Positions 36,336 to 47,235 are shown, counted from the first letter of the stretch. The stretch is DNA of 64,000 nucleotides from Alphaproteobacteria bacterium (GCA_024244705.1 JAAEOK010000085.1:142601-206600), one strand, 5' to 3'. The notes: a model not told the origin generated them from the sequence alone. Numbers and translations: made by a program.

Positions 36336-38528
36336 GTGAGCGACCTGGCCGCAAAAAGAAAAGAACGTGAAGGTGTTACCGCGGAATCCATGAAAGCGCG
36401 GGCCGCTGACGCTCGTGGTACGCCGACAGCGTCGATCCGGTTAATCAACCGTGAAATCTCCTGGCTGGCTTTCAATGAGCGCGTTCTCGACGAAGCGGCA
36501 AATCGCTCCCATCCACTGTTGGAGCGCCTGCGCTTTCTCTCTATTTCGGCCAGCAATTTGGATGAATTCTATATGGTCCGGGTGGCCGGCCTTCGTAGCC
36601 AGGTCGATGTCGGGGTAGAGACGCCAAGCGATGACGGGTTGACGCCACGGCAGCAATTGGCGGCGATTCGCGAGCGCGCGGAACACCTCATCGCGGCTCA
36701 GGTCAATCAGTGGCGGACGCTGCGCACTGAACTGCGCGCCCACGGCATCGAGGTTGTCGCCGCCGAAAACATAACCGCCGACGAACGTGCCGCGCTCGCG
36801 GAGACGTTCAGAGAATCGATATTCCCGGTGCTAACACCGATCGCGGTCGATCCCGCTCACCCGTTCCCGTTCATTCCAAATCTGGGATTTGCGGTGGTTT
36901 TCGAGCTTCAGGATCGGTTGGACGGGCAGGCGATGCGGGCGCTCATTCCGGTGCCCCAACTTGTCCCGCGGTTTCTCAAGGTGCCCGGCGCGGCGGCGCG
37001 ATGGATTCCACTCGAGCACACCCTCGCCCTGTTCATCGAGAGTCTGTTCCCGGGGTTCGAACTCCACGGCAAGGGTGTCTTCCGGGTCATTCGTGACAGT
37101 GAGGTGGAAATCGACGAAGAGGCGGAAGATCTGGTTCGGCACTTCGAATCGGCTTTGCAGCGTCGCCGTCGCGGACAGGTTATCCGGCTGACGGTTGACA
37201 AGGACATGCCGCCGACGCTGCGGGAATTCGTTATCGACGAAATCGGCGCGCGTGATTCGGATGTCTTCGAAATGGAGGGGCTTCTCGGCCTCGCCGAAAC
37301 CAATCAGCTGATTACGGACGAACATCCGGATTTGTTGTTCGAGCCTTATAACGCCCGGTTTCCGGAGCGTATTCGCGATTTCGGCGGCGATTGCCTGGCC
37401 GCGATTCGAGCCAAAGACATCGTCGTTCACCATCCCTATGAGAGTTTCGACGTCGTTGTCCAATTCCTGCTTCAGGCGGCGCGCGACCCGTCGGTCATCG
37501 CGATCAAGCAAACGCTCTATCGGACCAACGAGGATTCACCCATCGTCAAGGCATTGATCGAGGCCGCGGAAGGTGGAAAGTCGGTTACCGCCGTCGTCGA
37601 ATTGAAGGCCCGTTTCGACGAGGCGGCGAATATCCGCTGGGCGCGCGACCTCGAACGAGCCGGCGTTCACGTCATCTATGGATTCGTCGAACTCAAGACA
37701 CACGCCAAGATATCTCTGGTCGTTCGTCGCGAAGGCGGCACACTGCGCAGTTATGTCCACTACGGAACCGGCAACTACCATCCGATCACGGCGCGTATTT
37801 ATACGGATCTGTCGTTCTTCTCCTGTGAGCCCGCGCTGTGTCTCGATGCCGCGCGAATGTTCAATTTTATCAGCAGCTACGTCAGGCCCGAGCGGCTCGA
37901 CAAGATCGCCGCGGCACCGATCAATCTGCGCGAGCGCCTCGTCGAGCTGATCAACACCGAAATCGCCCATGCCACGAGCGGCAGGCCGGCCCAGATTTGG
38001 GCAAAGCTGAATTCTCTGGTCGACCCGGATATCATCGAAGCGCTCTATCGCGCGTCCCAGGCCGGCGTTCAAATCGACTTGGTCATCCGCGGCATTTGTT
38101 GCCTGCGCCCAGGCATCGAAGGACTGTCCGAGAACATCCGGGTCAAGAGCATGGTTGGCCGATTTCTCGAGCATTCCAGAATTATCTGTTTTGGCGCCGG
38201 CCACGCCCTGCCATCCGATTTCGCGAAGGTCTTCATATCTTCGGCGGATTGGATGCCGCGCAATCTCGACCGGCGCGTCGAAACCCTGGTGCCGCTCGAG
38301 ACGGAGACTGTCCGTCGTCAAGTCCTCGATCAGATCATGATCGCCAATCTCAACGACGAATCACAGAGCTGGGTCCTGGAATCAGACGGTAGCTATCGCC
38401 GAGTGAGCGCCGGGCGCAAAGCGTTCAGCGCCCATCACTTCTTTATGACCAACCCGAGCTTGTCCGGACGCGGAAGCGCGCATAAAAAAGCTCGAAAAGT
38501 GCCGAAGCTCGTCCTGAAGAAGGCCTAA
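36336..38528 (+). CDS. ppk1: Polyphosphate kinase 1
   Basis: Makes and degrades inorganic polyphosphate using ATP. The domains are in the usual order: N-terminal helices with [20 protein letters not shown], then the two C-terminal phospholipase-D-like domains. The autophosphorylated His is in [12 protein letters not shown] and the second His in [11 protein letters not shown]. The nucleotide-contact NLDRRVE motif is present. 730 residues, with a GTG start and a lysine-rich tail. It precedes ppx by six bases, forming a synthesis/degradation pair. Confidence 0.96.
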   Translation: MSDLAAKRKEREGVTAESMKARAADARGTPTASIRLINREISWLAFNERVLDEAANRSHPLLERLRFLSISASNLDEFYMVRVAGLRSQVDVGVETPSDDGLTPRQQLAAIRERAEHLIAAQVNQWRTLRTELRAHGIEVVAAENITADERAALAETFRESIFPVLTPIAVDPAHPFPFIPNLGFAVVFELQDRLDGQAMRALIPVPQLVPRFLKVPGAAARWIPLEHTLALFIESLFPGFELHGKGVFRVIRDSEVEIDEEAEDLVRHFESALQRRRRGQVIRLTVDKDMPPTLREFVIDEIGARDSDVFEMEGLLGLAETNQLITDEHPDLLFEPYNARFPERIRDFGGDCLAAIRAKDIVVHHPYESFDVVVQFLLQAARDPSVIAIKQTLYRTNEDSPIVKALIEAAEGGKSVTAVVELKARFDEAANIRWARDLERAGVHVIYGFVELKTHAKISLVVRREGGTLRSYVHYGTGNYHPITARIYTDLSFFSCEPALCLDAARMFNFISSYVRPERLDKIAAAPINLRERLVELINTEIAHATSGRPAQIWAKLNSLVDPDIIEALYRASQAGVQIDLVIRGICCLRPGIEGLSENIRVKSMVGRFLEHSRIICFGAGHALPSDFAKVFISSADWMPRNLDRRVETLVPLETETVRRQVLDQIMIANLNDESQSWVLESDGSYRRVSAGRKAFSAHHFFMTNPSLSGRGSAHKKARKVPKLVLKKA

Positions 38529-38534
38529 TTTCAT

Positions 38535-40082
38535 TTGATAAACGCGGCGCTGCCACCCAGCGATCCTTCGGGGAGGGCCAGGATAGGGATTATCGACATT
38601 GGGTCGAATTCCGTTCGTCTGGTTGTTTTTGATGCTCTCGCGCGCTCGCCGGTTTCGCTTTTCAATGAGAAAGTCCTTTGCGGGCTGGCACGGTCCCTAG
38701 ACAAGTCCGGCCGCCTCGACAGGGCCGGCACAAAGCAAGCGCTCGCGACGATTCAGCGATTCGTGGCCCTGGCCTCGGCGATGGAGGTGAGCCGTTTGGA
38801 GCTGATCGCGACCGCGGCCGTGCGCGAGGCGACCGACGGCGAAGAGTTTGTCGCTACGGTCCGAACGCAATTCGGCGCAAGAGTCCAGATCCTGAGCGGC
38901 GCGGACGAGGCGCGGCTCGTCGGTCTATCGGTCGCCGCCGCGGTGCCGGGGGCTGACGGAGTCGTCGGTGACCTCGGCGGCGGCAGTCTGGAGCTGGTCG
39001 AGGTCGAGGCGGGCCGAATCAGGAACAACACCACACTCCCCTTGGGGACATTGCGTTTGCGGGGTAGCGACAACCGCAGTCCCGGGAAGGTGGCAAAACA
39101 GGTCGACGCCGAACTCGAAAAGGTTGCGTGGCTCAAGCGATTGCGCAAGCGCACGTTCTATCCCATTGGCGGGGCCTGGCGTTCACTTGCACGACTTGAC
39201 ATGGCTCAGCGCGGCTACCGGCTGCCGGTCGTCGACCAATATACGATGTCGCGAAAGGAAGCCGAGACCGTGTCCGGCGTCATTCAAGGCCTCGGCGCCA
39301 AGTCTTTGCGCGGGGTCGATTTCATCAGCACCGCGCGGCTCGCGACCTTGCCGAGGGCCGCGCTGATAATGAACCGCATCCTCGTCGGTGGCGGTCCGTC
39401 GCGGCTGGTATTTTGCGCCTCGGGGATTCGCGAGGGCTACCTGTTCGGCCTTCTTTCCACCGAGCACCAGCAACAGGACCCCCTGATTGCCGCATGTCGG
39501 TCGCTGGCCGGATCGATCAATAGGTTTGGTATCCTGGGTGACGAGCTATTTGCCTGGACCCATCCCCTGTTCGAAGATGAGGACCCCGAGCAGTCGCGAT
39601 ATCGTCATGCGACGTGTTTGCTCGCCGATTGGGCTTGGTCCGAACATCCGAATTCGCGCGCCGATTCGGCGCTGCATCGCGCTCTGCAGCTGTCGATCCC
39701 GGGTATCAGCCATAGGGAACGCTGCATGGTGGCGTTGGCACTTCATTATCGCTATGGCGCGCCCGTCGGGGGTGCCGTCCCTGAAATTCCGAAAGCCATT
39801 CTGGTCGAGAAGGATATTGATGCCGTGCAGAGACTTGGCTTGGCATTGAGGCTGGCCATGTCGATCTCGGGCGGCGCCCACCATGTCGTCGACCATAGCG
39901 CCCTTGCGATAACCAAGACGCGGCTTTCACTGCGCTACGATGACGATATCGCGAGCCTCATGGGAAATTTGGCGGCGCGTCGGCTGAAGGCACTCGGCCA
40001 GCAGATGAAGCTTGAAACCCGGTTGGCGCAGAGGCGGAATATCAACTCCGCGTCGGGATCAGTCGAACGCGATTGCCGTTGA
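38535..40082 (+). CDS. ppx: Exopolyphosphatase / guanosine pentaphosphate phosphatase family
   Basis: Ppx/GppA phosphatase of the actin-like ATPase fold. The phosphate-1 loop IGIIDIGSNSVRLVV is at about residues 16-30. The GDLGGGSLELVEV motif and the C-terminal HD-like helical domain give 515 residues. The start appears to be TTG 38535, since no ATG or GTG fits before the first motif. The last 41 bases overlap the end of rnd on the opposite strand. Confidence 0.94.
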   Translation: MINAALPPSDPSGRARIGIIDIGSNSVRLVVFDALARSPVSLFNEKVLCGLARSLDKSGRLDRAGTKQALATIQRFVALASAMEVSRLELIATAAVREATDGEEFVATVRTQFGARVQILSGADEARLVGLSVAAAVPGADGVVGDLGGGSLELVEVEAGRIRNNTTLPLGTLRLRGSDNRSPGKVAKQVDAELEKVAWLKRLRKRTFYPIGGAWRSLARLDMAQRGYRLPVVDQYTMSRKEAETVSGVIQGLGAKSLRGVDFISTARLATLPRAALIMNRILVGGGPSRLVFCASGIREGYLFGLLSTEHQQQDPLIAACRSLAGSINRFGILGDELFAWTHPLFEDEDPEQSRYRHATCLLADWAWSEHPNSRADSALHRALQLSIPGISHRERCMVALALHYRYGAPVGGAVPEIPKAILVEKDIDAVQRLGLALRLAMSISGGAHHVVDHSALAITKTRLSLRYDDDIASLMGNLAARRLKALGQQMKLETRLAQRRNINSASGSVERDCR

Positions 40083-41235
40083 GCGCCAAAGCCAACTTGC
40101 CGTGTTTCACGGCCAATGCGTCGTCACCGAATATCTCCCGCCGCCAGCCATGAAGCGCCGGAACATTTGCATTGTCATCGGCGGCAAGCCTTTCGAGGTC
40201 GGCGGTGCTGGCGATCAATTTTTGGGCGACGTCGTGTTCCGCGCATTTCATCTTCAACAGAACACGAAGCAGATCGACTGTCGGTCCAATGGTCTTCGGT
40301 AGGTCCGGCTTGGGCGCGAGGCGGGGCGCGTCGGCGGGAGGAGTCTTCAGCCCTTTGGCCACCGCCTCGAGTATTGCCCGACCTATGCGCCCGCCGGCGA
40401 TGGACGCCGATAGGCCGCGGGTTCGGCCCAAAGTCTCCGCATTCGTCGGCGCATGAGCCGCGATGTCGACGACTGTGTCATCGCGCAAAATTCGATTGCG
40501 GGGGACATCGCGGCTTTGCGCCTCGCGTTCCCGCCAAGCGGCGATCTCACGCAGCACGGCCAGGAATTTAGGCTTGTTGGTGCGCGTCTTCAGGCGCTGC
40601 CACGCGTCCGCGGGCTCCAGACGGTAGGTCCCGGGGTCCAGCAGCACGCCCATTTCCTCGTCGAGCCACGCCTTCCGGCCACTGGTCTCCAATTGGTCGC
40701 GCAGCTTAGCGTAGATCGTGCGCAGATGGGTCACATCGGCGATCGCATACTCGATCTGGCGCCGGGACAATGGCCGTAATGCCCAGTCCGTGAAGCGGGA
40801 GGTCTTATCGATCGCGCCGCCGGACAGTCTGGTTACCAATGTTTCGTAGCCCACCGATTCGCCGAACCCGCACACCATTGCAGCAACTTGGGTGTCGAAA
40901 AGCGGGCGCGGAATAATCTTGCGCAGGTTATAGAAAATCTCGATGTCTTGCCGCGCCGCGTGGAACACCTTGACGATGTCCTGATCTTCGAACAGCTCAA
41001 ACACGGGGGTCAGGTCCAGCCGCTCGCTTATCGTGTCGATCGCGGCCGCATTGTCTTTGCCCGGTGCGGCAAGCTGAAGAACGCACAATTTCGGCCAATA
41101 GGTCCGATCGCGCATGAACTCCGTGTCGACGGTGATGAATGGCGCCGACGACAGACGTTTGCAGAACGCGTTCAGTTGCTTGCTTTCGGTGATCAGCGTC
41201 ATCGCCGTGGGATGTACACGGATTTCCGTCGCCAT
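40042..41235 (-). CDS. rnd: Ribonuclease D
   Basis: 3'-5' exoribonuclease involved in tRNA maturation. The DEDD residues are visible: DTEF (Asp, Glu), Asp in HAARQDIE, and the last Asp with Tyr in YAIADVTHL. An HRDC domain follows, rich in basic residues. 397 residues; M12 (41202) is an alternative start. It converges on ppx with a 41-base overlap and is divergent from aspS. Confidence 0.95.
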   Translation of the reverse strand: MATEIRVHPTAMTLITESKQLNAFCKRLSSAPFITVDTEFMRDRTYWPKLCVLQLAAPGKDNAAAIDTISERLDLTPVFELFEDQDIVKVFHAARQDIEIFYNLRKIIPRPLFDTQVAAMVCGFGESVGYETLVTRLSGGAIDKTSRFTDWALRPLSRRQIEYAIADVTHLRTIYAKLRDQLETSGRKAWLDEEMGVLLDPGTYRLEPADAWQRLKTRTNKPKFLAVLREIAAWREREAQSRDVPRNRILRDDTVVDIAAHAPTNAETLGRTRGLSASIAGGRIGRAILEAVAKGLKTPPADAPRLAPKPDLPKTIGPTVDLLRVLLKMKCAEHDVAQKLIASTADLERLAADDNANVPALHGWRREIFGDDALAVKHGKLALALNGNRVRLIPTRS

Positions 41236-41358
41236 GGAAGGGAGACAGCGCTCCGATCGTGACGCCGCGCGCCGGATCGTCGCTTGACTCGGGAGGGCGT
41301 TCTATGCGTTCTGGCGCGCCATACGGAAGCCCCAATTTCTCCACGAGACCGACCAAAG

Positions 41359-43161
41359 ATGCATCCCTACCGGACCCATAATTGTGGGGCGCTGCGAGAA
41401 GAACACGCGGGACAGGAAGTGCGCCTGTCCGGATGGATTCACCGCAAGCGCGATCACGGCAACCTGCTGTTTCTTGATCTGCGCGATCATTTTGGTTTGA
41501 CCCAGTGTGTGATCGATGTTTCGAGCCCGATTTTTAGCCAGGCGGAGGCGGTCCGTCTGGAAAGCGTCGTCACCGTAACCGGCACGGTCGTGCTGCGCAC
41601 CGAGGACACGGTCAATCCAAATCTGCCGACCGGGCATGTCGAGGTGCCAATTACGACGTTCGACGTGCAGTCGGCCGCCGATCCGTTGCCGTTGCAGGTC
41701 AACAGCGATACCGACTATGGCGAGGAAATCCGGCTGCGCTATCGCTTCCTCGATCTACGGCGCGAAAAAGTGCACCGCAACGTACTGCTGCGCAGCCAGA
41801 TTATTTCGAGCGTGCGGCAGCGGATGATCGATGCCGGATTCGTTGAATTCCAGACCCCGATCCTGACTTCCAGTTCGCCGGAAGGCGCGCGCGACTATCT
41901 CGTTCCGTCTCGCCTCCATCCAGGTGAATTCTATGCGTTGCCGCAGGCGCCACAACAATTCAAACAATTGCTTATGGTGGCCGGGTTCGACCGGTATTTC
42001 CAGATCGCGCCATGTTTCCGGGATGAGGACGCCCGCGCCGACCGCTCGCCGGGTGAATTCTATCAACTCGATTTCGAGATGTCGTTCGTCACTCAGGAGG
42101 ACGTATTTGCCGCTATCGAGCCGGTCTTATCGGGGGTGTTCGAGGAATTCGCCGACCAGCGTGAGGTCACTACGCCGCCGTTTCCGCGCATCCCTTTCGC
42201 CGAGGCGATGGTAAAATACGGCACCGACAAACCCGATCTCCGTAATCCGATCGAGATCGTCGATGTAACCGACATCTTCAACCGCGACGATGTCGAGTTC
42301 AAGGCGTTCAAGGGCGTGATCGCCAAAGGCGGCATCGTGCGCGCCATACCGGGGCCTGGAGCCGCATCTCGGCCACGCAGTTTTTTCGATAAGCTGAACG
42401 ATTGGGCACGGGAGCAAGGCGCACCTGGATTGGGCTATGTCGTTTTCGATACCGACGGCGGCAAGGGACCGATCGCCAAGTTCATTGCCGAGGACGCACA
42501 GCGTGCGCTCGCCGCGACGGCGGGCATGGGACCTGGGGACGCGTTGTTCTTCGTCTGCGACATGCCTGCCCAGGCGGGACGTTTTGCCGGCGTCGTGCGG
42601 ACGCGAATCGGGACCGCCCTCGAGCTCATGGAAAGCGACATCTTCAAGTTTTGCTGGATTGTCGATTACCCGATGTACGAGCTCAACGAAGACACCGGCC
42701 GCATCGAATTCAGCCACAACCCGTTTTCTATGCCCCAAGGCGGCCTCGCCGCGCTTGAGACGCAAGATCCGCTGACCATCAAAGCGTTTCAGTACGACAT
42801 CGTGTGCAATGGCGTGGAATTGTCCAGCGGCGCGATCCGCAATCATTTGCCCGAGGTGATGTACAAGGCCTTCGAGATCGCCGGCTATGGAGCCGACGAT
42901 GTCGAATCCCGATTCGGCGGCCTGCTCAATGCATTGAAGTTCGGCGCACCACCCCACGGCGGCTCGGCGCCGGGAATTGATCGGATGGTGATGCTGCTGG
43001 CAGACGAGCCCAATATTCGCGAGATTATCGCGTTTCCGATGAATCAGCAGGCCCAGGACCTCATGATGCAGGCGCCGGCGCCGGTTCCGCCGGAGCGGTT
43101 GCGGGAGCTGCACATTCGGCTCCATTCGCCGCCGGAAAAGAAACCGCCATCCGAGAGCTGA
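41359..43161 (+). CDS. aspS: Aspartyl-tRNA synthetase (likely non-discriminating)
   Basis: Class II synthetase of 600 residues. It has an OB-fold anticodon-binding domain ([21 protein letters not shown]), motif 2 [15 protein letters not shown], a GAD insertion domain and motif 3 [16 protein letters not shown] 41359 gives the standard start; the frame is open upstream to 41284. Alphaproteobacterial enzymes of this type usually also charge tRNA-Asn, with GatCAB completing asparagine; that is an inference from the family. Confidence 0.97.
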   Translation: MHPYRTHNCGALREEHAGQEVRLSGWIHRKRDHGNLLFLDLRDHFGLTQCVIDVSSPIFSQAEAVRLESVVTVTGTVVLRTEDTVNPNLPTGHVEVPITTFDVQSAADPLPLQVNSDTDYGEEIRLRYRFLDLRREKVHRNVLLRSQIISSVRQRMIDAGFVEFQTPILTSSSPEGARDYLVPSRLHPGEFYALPQAPQQFKQLLMVAGFDRYFQIAPCFRDEDARADRSPGEFYQLDFEMSFVTQEDVFAAIEPVLSGVFEEFADQREVTTPPFPRIPFAEAMVKYGTDKPDLRNPIEIVDVTDIFNRDDVEFKAFKGVIAKGGIVRAIPGPGAASRPRSFFDKLNDWAREQGAPGLGYVVFDTDGGKGPIAKFIAEDAQRALAATAGMGPGDALFFVCDMPAQAGRFAGVVRTRIGTALELMESDIFKFCWIVDYPMYELNEDTGRIEFSHNPFSMPQGGLAALETQDPLTIKAFQYDIVCNGVELSSGAIRNHLPEVMYKAFEIAGYGADDVESRFGGLLNALKFGAPPHGGSAPGIDRMVMLLADEPNIREIIAFPMNQQAQDLMMQAPAPVPPERLRELHIRLHSPPEKKPPSES

Positions 43162-43191
43162 CCGCGGCCGGATTTCAGGTTTGATAGCGCC

Positions 43192-43217
43192 GTCCGGACG
43201 CGAAACCCGCGCCGGAC
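43192..43217 (+). terminator. Candidate terminator after aspS
   Basis: GTCCGG, a bulged A and CGCG pair with CGCG and CCGGAC around an AAACC loop, 30 bases after the aspS stop. Only a short CCCTTT run follows, so it is a weak intrinsic terminator. Confidence 0.4.
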
Positions 43218-43370
43218 CCTTTACGAAACTTTCATTCAAATGATCGACACTTTTTTGGCGCCGCCCTCACCCTTGAGGACGGACTGCGCCGATGCCCAGT
43301 GGGATTTTCTCATTGCCCTGAGATAAGTAGAATTTTCCTAATGAAAAAATATGATGAATCAATAAGTTGC

Positions 43371-43399
43371 TTGCATTTCCTAAAGGAATGTTACACAAT
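43371..43399 (+). promoter_or_regulatory. Candidate promoter of the SPOR lipoprotein gene
   Basis: TTGCAT (43371-43376) and CACAAT (43394-43399) are spaced by 17 bases. The spacer holds an imperfect palindrome TTCC-TAAA-GGAA. The surrounding 80 bases are strikingly AT-rich for this window. Confidence 0.4.
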
Positions 43400-43445
43400 C
43401 ACGCCGGGTCAGGTGATGAAAGGGGACGACGAAAGGGGGCGTCCC

Positions 43446-44993
43446 TTGCGCCTATTTGCAGTATTGACCGTTCCCGTGATGCTCGCAGGTTGCGGCGTTC
43501 CGCTTGGAATCTCCGCCGCTAGCTATGTCGCCGATGGCCTTAGTGCAGGCGCCAGTGGCAAGAGCGTCAATGATCACATGCTGTCCCAAGCCGTGAACAT
43601 GGATTGTGGATTGCTACGTTTCTTCGACGGCGAATGGTTTTGCCGTGATCGCGGCATCGACCCCGACGACGACACCATCTATCTCGCCGACGGTCGACGC
43701 CATGAGGGGCCGCCCCGGCCGTGGGGCACAATCCGCGAGCCCAACCTCGACTATGATGATGGGCTCGACCATGACGCGCGCGAATGGGCGTCGGGGGCGG
43801 ACCTCGCCTTCGTCGACGTCGGCGATGACAGCAGCGGCGAGTTCATGACCGAACAGCATTCGTCGCCTGGAAGCTATGTAGGCCCGGAAGAGATCGGCGA
43901 CCTTTCGGAACGGCGCGAGCATGAAGAGAAGCTGGCAGCCGTCGCCGAAAGAATTCAGTTCGCCCAGGCTTTGGAACTGCAGTACCAACAAATGATCGAG
44001 GTCCAAACGACGACGATCGCGCCGGCGGCATATATCCCCGCTGCCGAGCCGCAGCCGCAACCGCGCCGAGAGCCGGCACAGGTCGTTTTTGTCGACAACT
44101 TGAAATTTGCCGGATCCCTGGGAATGCAGGAATCCTATGAAACGGCCGAGGCCACAAAGGTCGCCGCACTGACACCGATCCCGGGGACCGCCAATCCCGC
44201 CCGGTCCGAAGACTCTCGTCCTCTGATGGCCAATATCCAGCTGGCGAGTGCGCGCAGCGGAAATGCGATTGGCGCCGCCGGATATGGCAGCGGAGCGGAG
44301 CCTGCGGTCGTGCGATCGACGCCGGGCCCGGACAAAATTCTAGTCGCACAAACCGTTCCAGCCGGTCAGGTGGCGGTTGCGACGGCGGCAAGCGCCAATA
44401 CCGCGGGACCGGATTCCTACGGCCATGGACCGGCCTCTCCAATAACGACGGCGGCCGTGATCGATAGCGTAACCGGCACACAGGACCGGGCCTCCTCGGT
44501 GCCCGCGCGAACCCTTCGACAGCCCGCCGAATCGCAGCCAGGCCTGATCGCCGCCGTCCCGACGGCACCGAAGGTCACGCCGCGAGTGGCCCCGCGAGAT
44601 TGGCGCCTCGCCGCGGAATCGGTGGCTTATGTCGAGCCGTCACAGTCGCTCGCGGAAACCGGCGGCTCCTATCTGGTGGTCGGAAGTTTCGGCAGTCAAG
44701 CCAACGCACGGGCGGCGGTTTCTCGGTTTGACGGGGCGGACCTGACGATGGTCGAATCCATGGTCGATGGACGGATATTTTATCGATTAGTAGCCGGGCC
44801 CTACGCGGAAACGCAATTGCCCGTGGCCAAGGCGAATCTCCGGATCGCCGGCCTGTCCGAGAGTTGGAAGATTTCGCCATGCGGTCCAGCCGCGACCAAC
44901 GGAGACGGCTGCCTATCCGAATCCCAGGTCGCGAAATTGCACGACGCCGACCCACATCCGCGTTCCATGCAACTGGCCGGTATCCGCAACTAA
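43446..44993 (+). CDS. SPOR-domain lipoprotein
   Basis: Exported lipoprotein with a long low-complexity middle and a C-terminal SPOR domain (about 70 residues from GGSYLVVGSFGSQANA to LSESWKISPC). SPOR domains bind glycan strands lacking stem peptides at division sites. Starting at TTG 43446, with AAGGGGG six bases before, the product begins MRLFAVLTVPVMLAGCG, an ideal lipoprotein signal with lipobox LAGC. ATG 43416 is an alternative. The middle is rich in Ala, Pro and Thr and is probably disordered. The exact function is unknown; a role in division or cell-wall remodelling is likely. Confidence 0.8.
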   Translation: MRLFAVLTVPVMLAGCGVPLGISAASYVADGLSAGASGKSVNDHMLSQAVNMDCGLLRFFDGEWFCRDRGIDPDDDTIYLADGRRHEGPPRPWGTIREPNLDYDDGLDHDAREWASGADLAFVDVGDDSSGEFMTEQHSSPGSYVGPEEIGDLSERREHEEKLAAVAERIQFAQALELQYQQMIEVQTTTIAPAAYIPAAEPQPQPRREPAQVVFVDNLKFAGSLGMQESYETAEATKVAALTPIPGTANPARSEDSRPLMANIQLASARSGNAIGAAGYGSGAEPAVVRSTPGPDKILVAQTVPAGQVAVATAASANTAGPDSYGHGPASPITTAAVIDSVTGTQDRASSVPARTLRQPAESQPGLIAAVPTAPKVTPRVAPRDWRLAAESVAYVEPSQSLAETGGSYLVVGSFGSQANARAAVSRFDGADLTMVESMVDGRIFYRLVAGPYAETQLPVAKANLRIAGLSESWKISPCGPAATNGDGCLSESQVAKLHDADPHPRSMQLAGIRN

Positions 44994-46324
44994 GGGTGTT
45001 TGATTGGCTTGGCCTTGTTCGCCCGGGCCGCCGCCTTCTTTTGCTTGGCCGGCGGTTTTAGGCCTCTTCCTTTGCCGATGACGTCGAGCCCCAGGCGGTC
45101 GCGGACATCGTCGATGACTTCCTCAACTCGGCGCAGGTGCTGGTCGTCGTCCTGAGGCAGCAGATCGGCTTGTGTCGTCGGCACGCTCTTGTCGCTGCGA
45201 AGGTCATGGGCGCCGATGCCGATCAGGCGGAAAAACGTCCCATCGCATTCCCCGTCCAAGAGTGGCGCTGCGGTCCGGAACAAGAGCTCGGCGACCTCGG
45301 TGGGGTTAGGCAATCGGCGCGATCTTGTGCGGATCCGAAAATCCTGGGTCTTGAGTTTCAAGGTGACGCTCCCGGCGCTCAGTTCCGCGGTCTTGAGACG
45401 CCGGGAGACCTTCTCGCTGAGTCGCCAGAGAATTCGTCTCAGTTCCTCATTGTCGGCGATATCGGCATTGAATGTGGTCTCGGCGGAGATGGTCTTGGTG
45501 GGGCTGTCCGGATTGACCCGGCGATGATCGCGACCATGGGCGAACGAATGAAGGCGCTTGCCGATTGCCCCGTAGCGGGCCACGAGGTCGTCCTGTGCAA
45601 GGGCGCGCAATTGTCCGATATGGGCCAACCCGTCGCATTTCAATTTCGCATGCAGGGACTTCCCCACGCCCCAGATCATGGACACAGGCTTGTCGTGCAG
45701 GAAATCGACCGCCTCGGCGGTGCCGATGACCGCGAAACCGCGAGGCTTGTCGAGGTCCGAGGCAATCTTGGCGAGAAACTTGTTGTAGCTGAGGCCGATC
45801 GAGACGGTGATACCGACTTCCTGTTCAACTTTCTTTGCCAGCCGGGCGAGCGTCAGAGCCGGTGGCGAACGATGAAGGCGCTCGGTACCGGTTAGGTCGA
45901 GAAATGCCTCGTCGATCGACAGCGGCTCGACGAGCGGCGTGACACTGCGCATCATATCGCGAATGATTCGGCCTACTCTCTGGTACTTTGCCATGTCCGG
46001 CTTGATCACGACGGCCTCGGGACACGCCTTGATCGCCTTGAACATAGGCATGGCCGATCGGACGCCATAGAGCCGGGCAACGTAGCAACAGGCGGTGACA
46101 ACCCCGCGATGTCGTCCGCCGACGATGACGGGACGGTCGGCGAGAGAGGGGTCGTCGCGTTTTTCGACATGCGCATAGAAGGCGTCGCAATCGATGTGAG
46201 CGAGGCTGAGGCGATCCAATTCAGGGTGCTCGACCAATCGGGGCGATCCGCAATGCGGGCAGCGCCGATCGATGGCATCGGCCGCGACCTCCCGGCAACA
46301 TTCCCTGCATATCGTGGGCGTCAC
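44990..46324 (-). CDS. dinB: DNA polymerase IV with N-terminal zinc ribbon
   Basis: Y-family translesion polymerase (444 residues). The palm-domain acidic residues are in HIDCDAFY (Asp45, Asp47) and SIDEAFLD. The thumb and little-finger domains follow, and the tail is Lys/Ala-rich. Before the polymerase is a zinc-ribbon-like Cys-x2-Cys ... Cys-x2-Cys module (Cys6/Cys9, Cys22/Cys25) found in many alphaproteobacterial DinB proteins. GTG 46324 overlaps the ROK stop by 4 bases (GTGA); ATG 46354 is an alternative. The 3' end meets the SPOR gene stop with a 4-base convergent overlap. Confidence 0.93.
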   Translation of the reverse strand: MTPTICRECCREVAADAIDRRCPHCGSPRLVEHPELDRLSLAHIDCDAFYAHVEKRDDPSLADRPVIVGGRHRGVVTACCYVARLYGVRSAMPMFKAIKACPEAVVIKPDMAKYQRVGRIIRDMMRSVTPLVEPLSIDEAFLDLTGTERLHRSPPALTLARLAKKVEQEVGITVSIGLSYNKFLAKIASDLDKPRGFAVIGTAEAVDFLHDKPVSMIWGVGKSLHAKLKCDGLAHIGQLRALAQDDLVARYGAIGKRLHSFAHGRDHRRVNPDSPTKTISAETTFNADIADNEELRRILWRLSEKVSRRLKTAELSAGSVTLKLKTQDFRIRTRSRRLPNPTEVAELLFRTAAPLLDGECDGTFFRLIGIGAHDLRSDKSVPTTQADLLPQDDDQHLRRVEEVIDDVRDRLGLDVIGKGRGLKPPAKQKKAAARANKAKPIKHP

Positions 46325-47235
46325 CGGTCGACTTCCTCCGCCGACCACAGCCATGCCGCGCCTCGAACGCCGCCGGCGTCGCCGTGATGGGGCGGTCGGA
46401 GTTCGGTCGCTACATCGTCGGAGAAGACGTGCCGACCCCACAGGCGTGGCACCGATCGGTAAAGACGTTCAATTTTCGATAGGCCGCCGCCGAGGACGAC
46501 GACATCCGGGTCGAGGACGTTGATGACGCTCGCCAGCGCACGCGCGAGCCGGTCTTCGTAACGGGCGAGGGTGGCGGCGCAACTGGGATCTCCCTGCCGG
46601 GCCCGCTCGGCGATCGCTTCGGGGGCAGCCGAAGAGCCGCCCGCCGCGACATGATCGGCCGCCAGGCCCGGGCCCGACAAGAATGTTTCGATGCATCCAG
46701 TCTCGCCGCAATAGCATGGCCGTCCGGGACGCTCATCGTCGAGCGCCCAAGGCAGAGGGTTATGGCCCCATTCGCCGGCGATGGCATTGCGCCCGACCAG
46801 GGCCTTGCCGCCAATGACCACGCCGGCGCCGACACCGGTCCCCAAAATGACCCCAAAACACACTTCAGCGCCGGCAGCGGCGCCGTCAACGGCCTCCGAC
46901 AAGGCGAAGCAATTGGCATCATTGGTGATGCGAACCGGCCGACGGAGCACTGTGGCAAGATCCTGATCGAGACGAGATCCTATCAACCATGTCGAATTGG
47001 CGTTTTTGATCAGACCGGTGGACGGCGATAGGGCCCCCGGAATGCCAATGCCGACAGCAACCGAGTCTGCTCCGGTCTGTGCCTCAAGGGTCGCCACAAG
47101 GCCTATTATCGCCGCAATTGTCGCCTCATAGTCGCCACGCGGCGCCGGAATGCGGTGTCGCGCACATTGGTTGCCACCGCGGTCCAGTGCGATTCCTTCG
47201 ATTTTTGTTCCACCAAGATCGAGGCCGATTCGCAT
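46321..47235 (-). CDS. ROK-family sugar kinase
   Basis: Sugar kinase of the ROK family (304 residues): phosphate loop DLGGTKIEG at the N-terminus, the GIGIPG motif, catalytic Asp in ITNDANCFALSEA, and the zinc-binding GHNPLP with CYCGETGCIE. The sequence resembles fructokinase or N-acetylglucosamine kinase members, and substrate preference cannot be settled. It is divergent from divK and overlaps the start of dinB by 4 bases, so the two may be co-expressed although their functions seem unrelated. Confidence 0.9.
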   Translation of the reverse strand: MRIGLDLGGTKIEGIALDRGGNQCARHRIPAPRGDYEATIAAIIGLVATLEAQTGADSVAVGIGIPGALSPSTGLIKNANSTWLIGSRLDQDLATVLRRPVRITNDANCFALSEAVDGAAAGAEVCFGVILGTGVGAGVVIGGKALVGRNAIAGEWGHNPLPWALDDERPGRPCYCGETGCIETFLSGPGLAADHVAAGGSSAAPEAIAERARQGDPSCAATLARYEDRLARALASVINVLDPDVVVLGGGLSKIERLYRSVPRLWGRHVFSDDVATELRPPHHGDAGGVRGAAWLWSAEEVDR

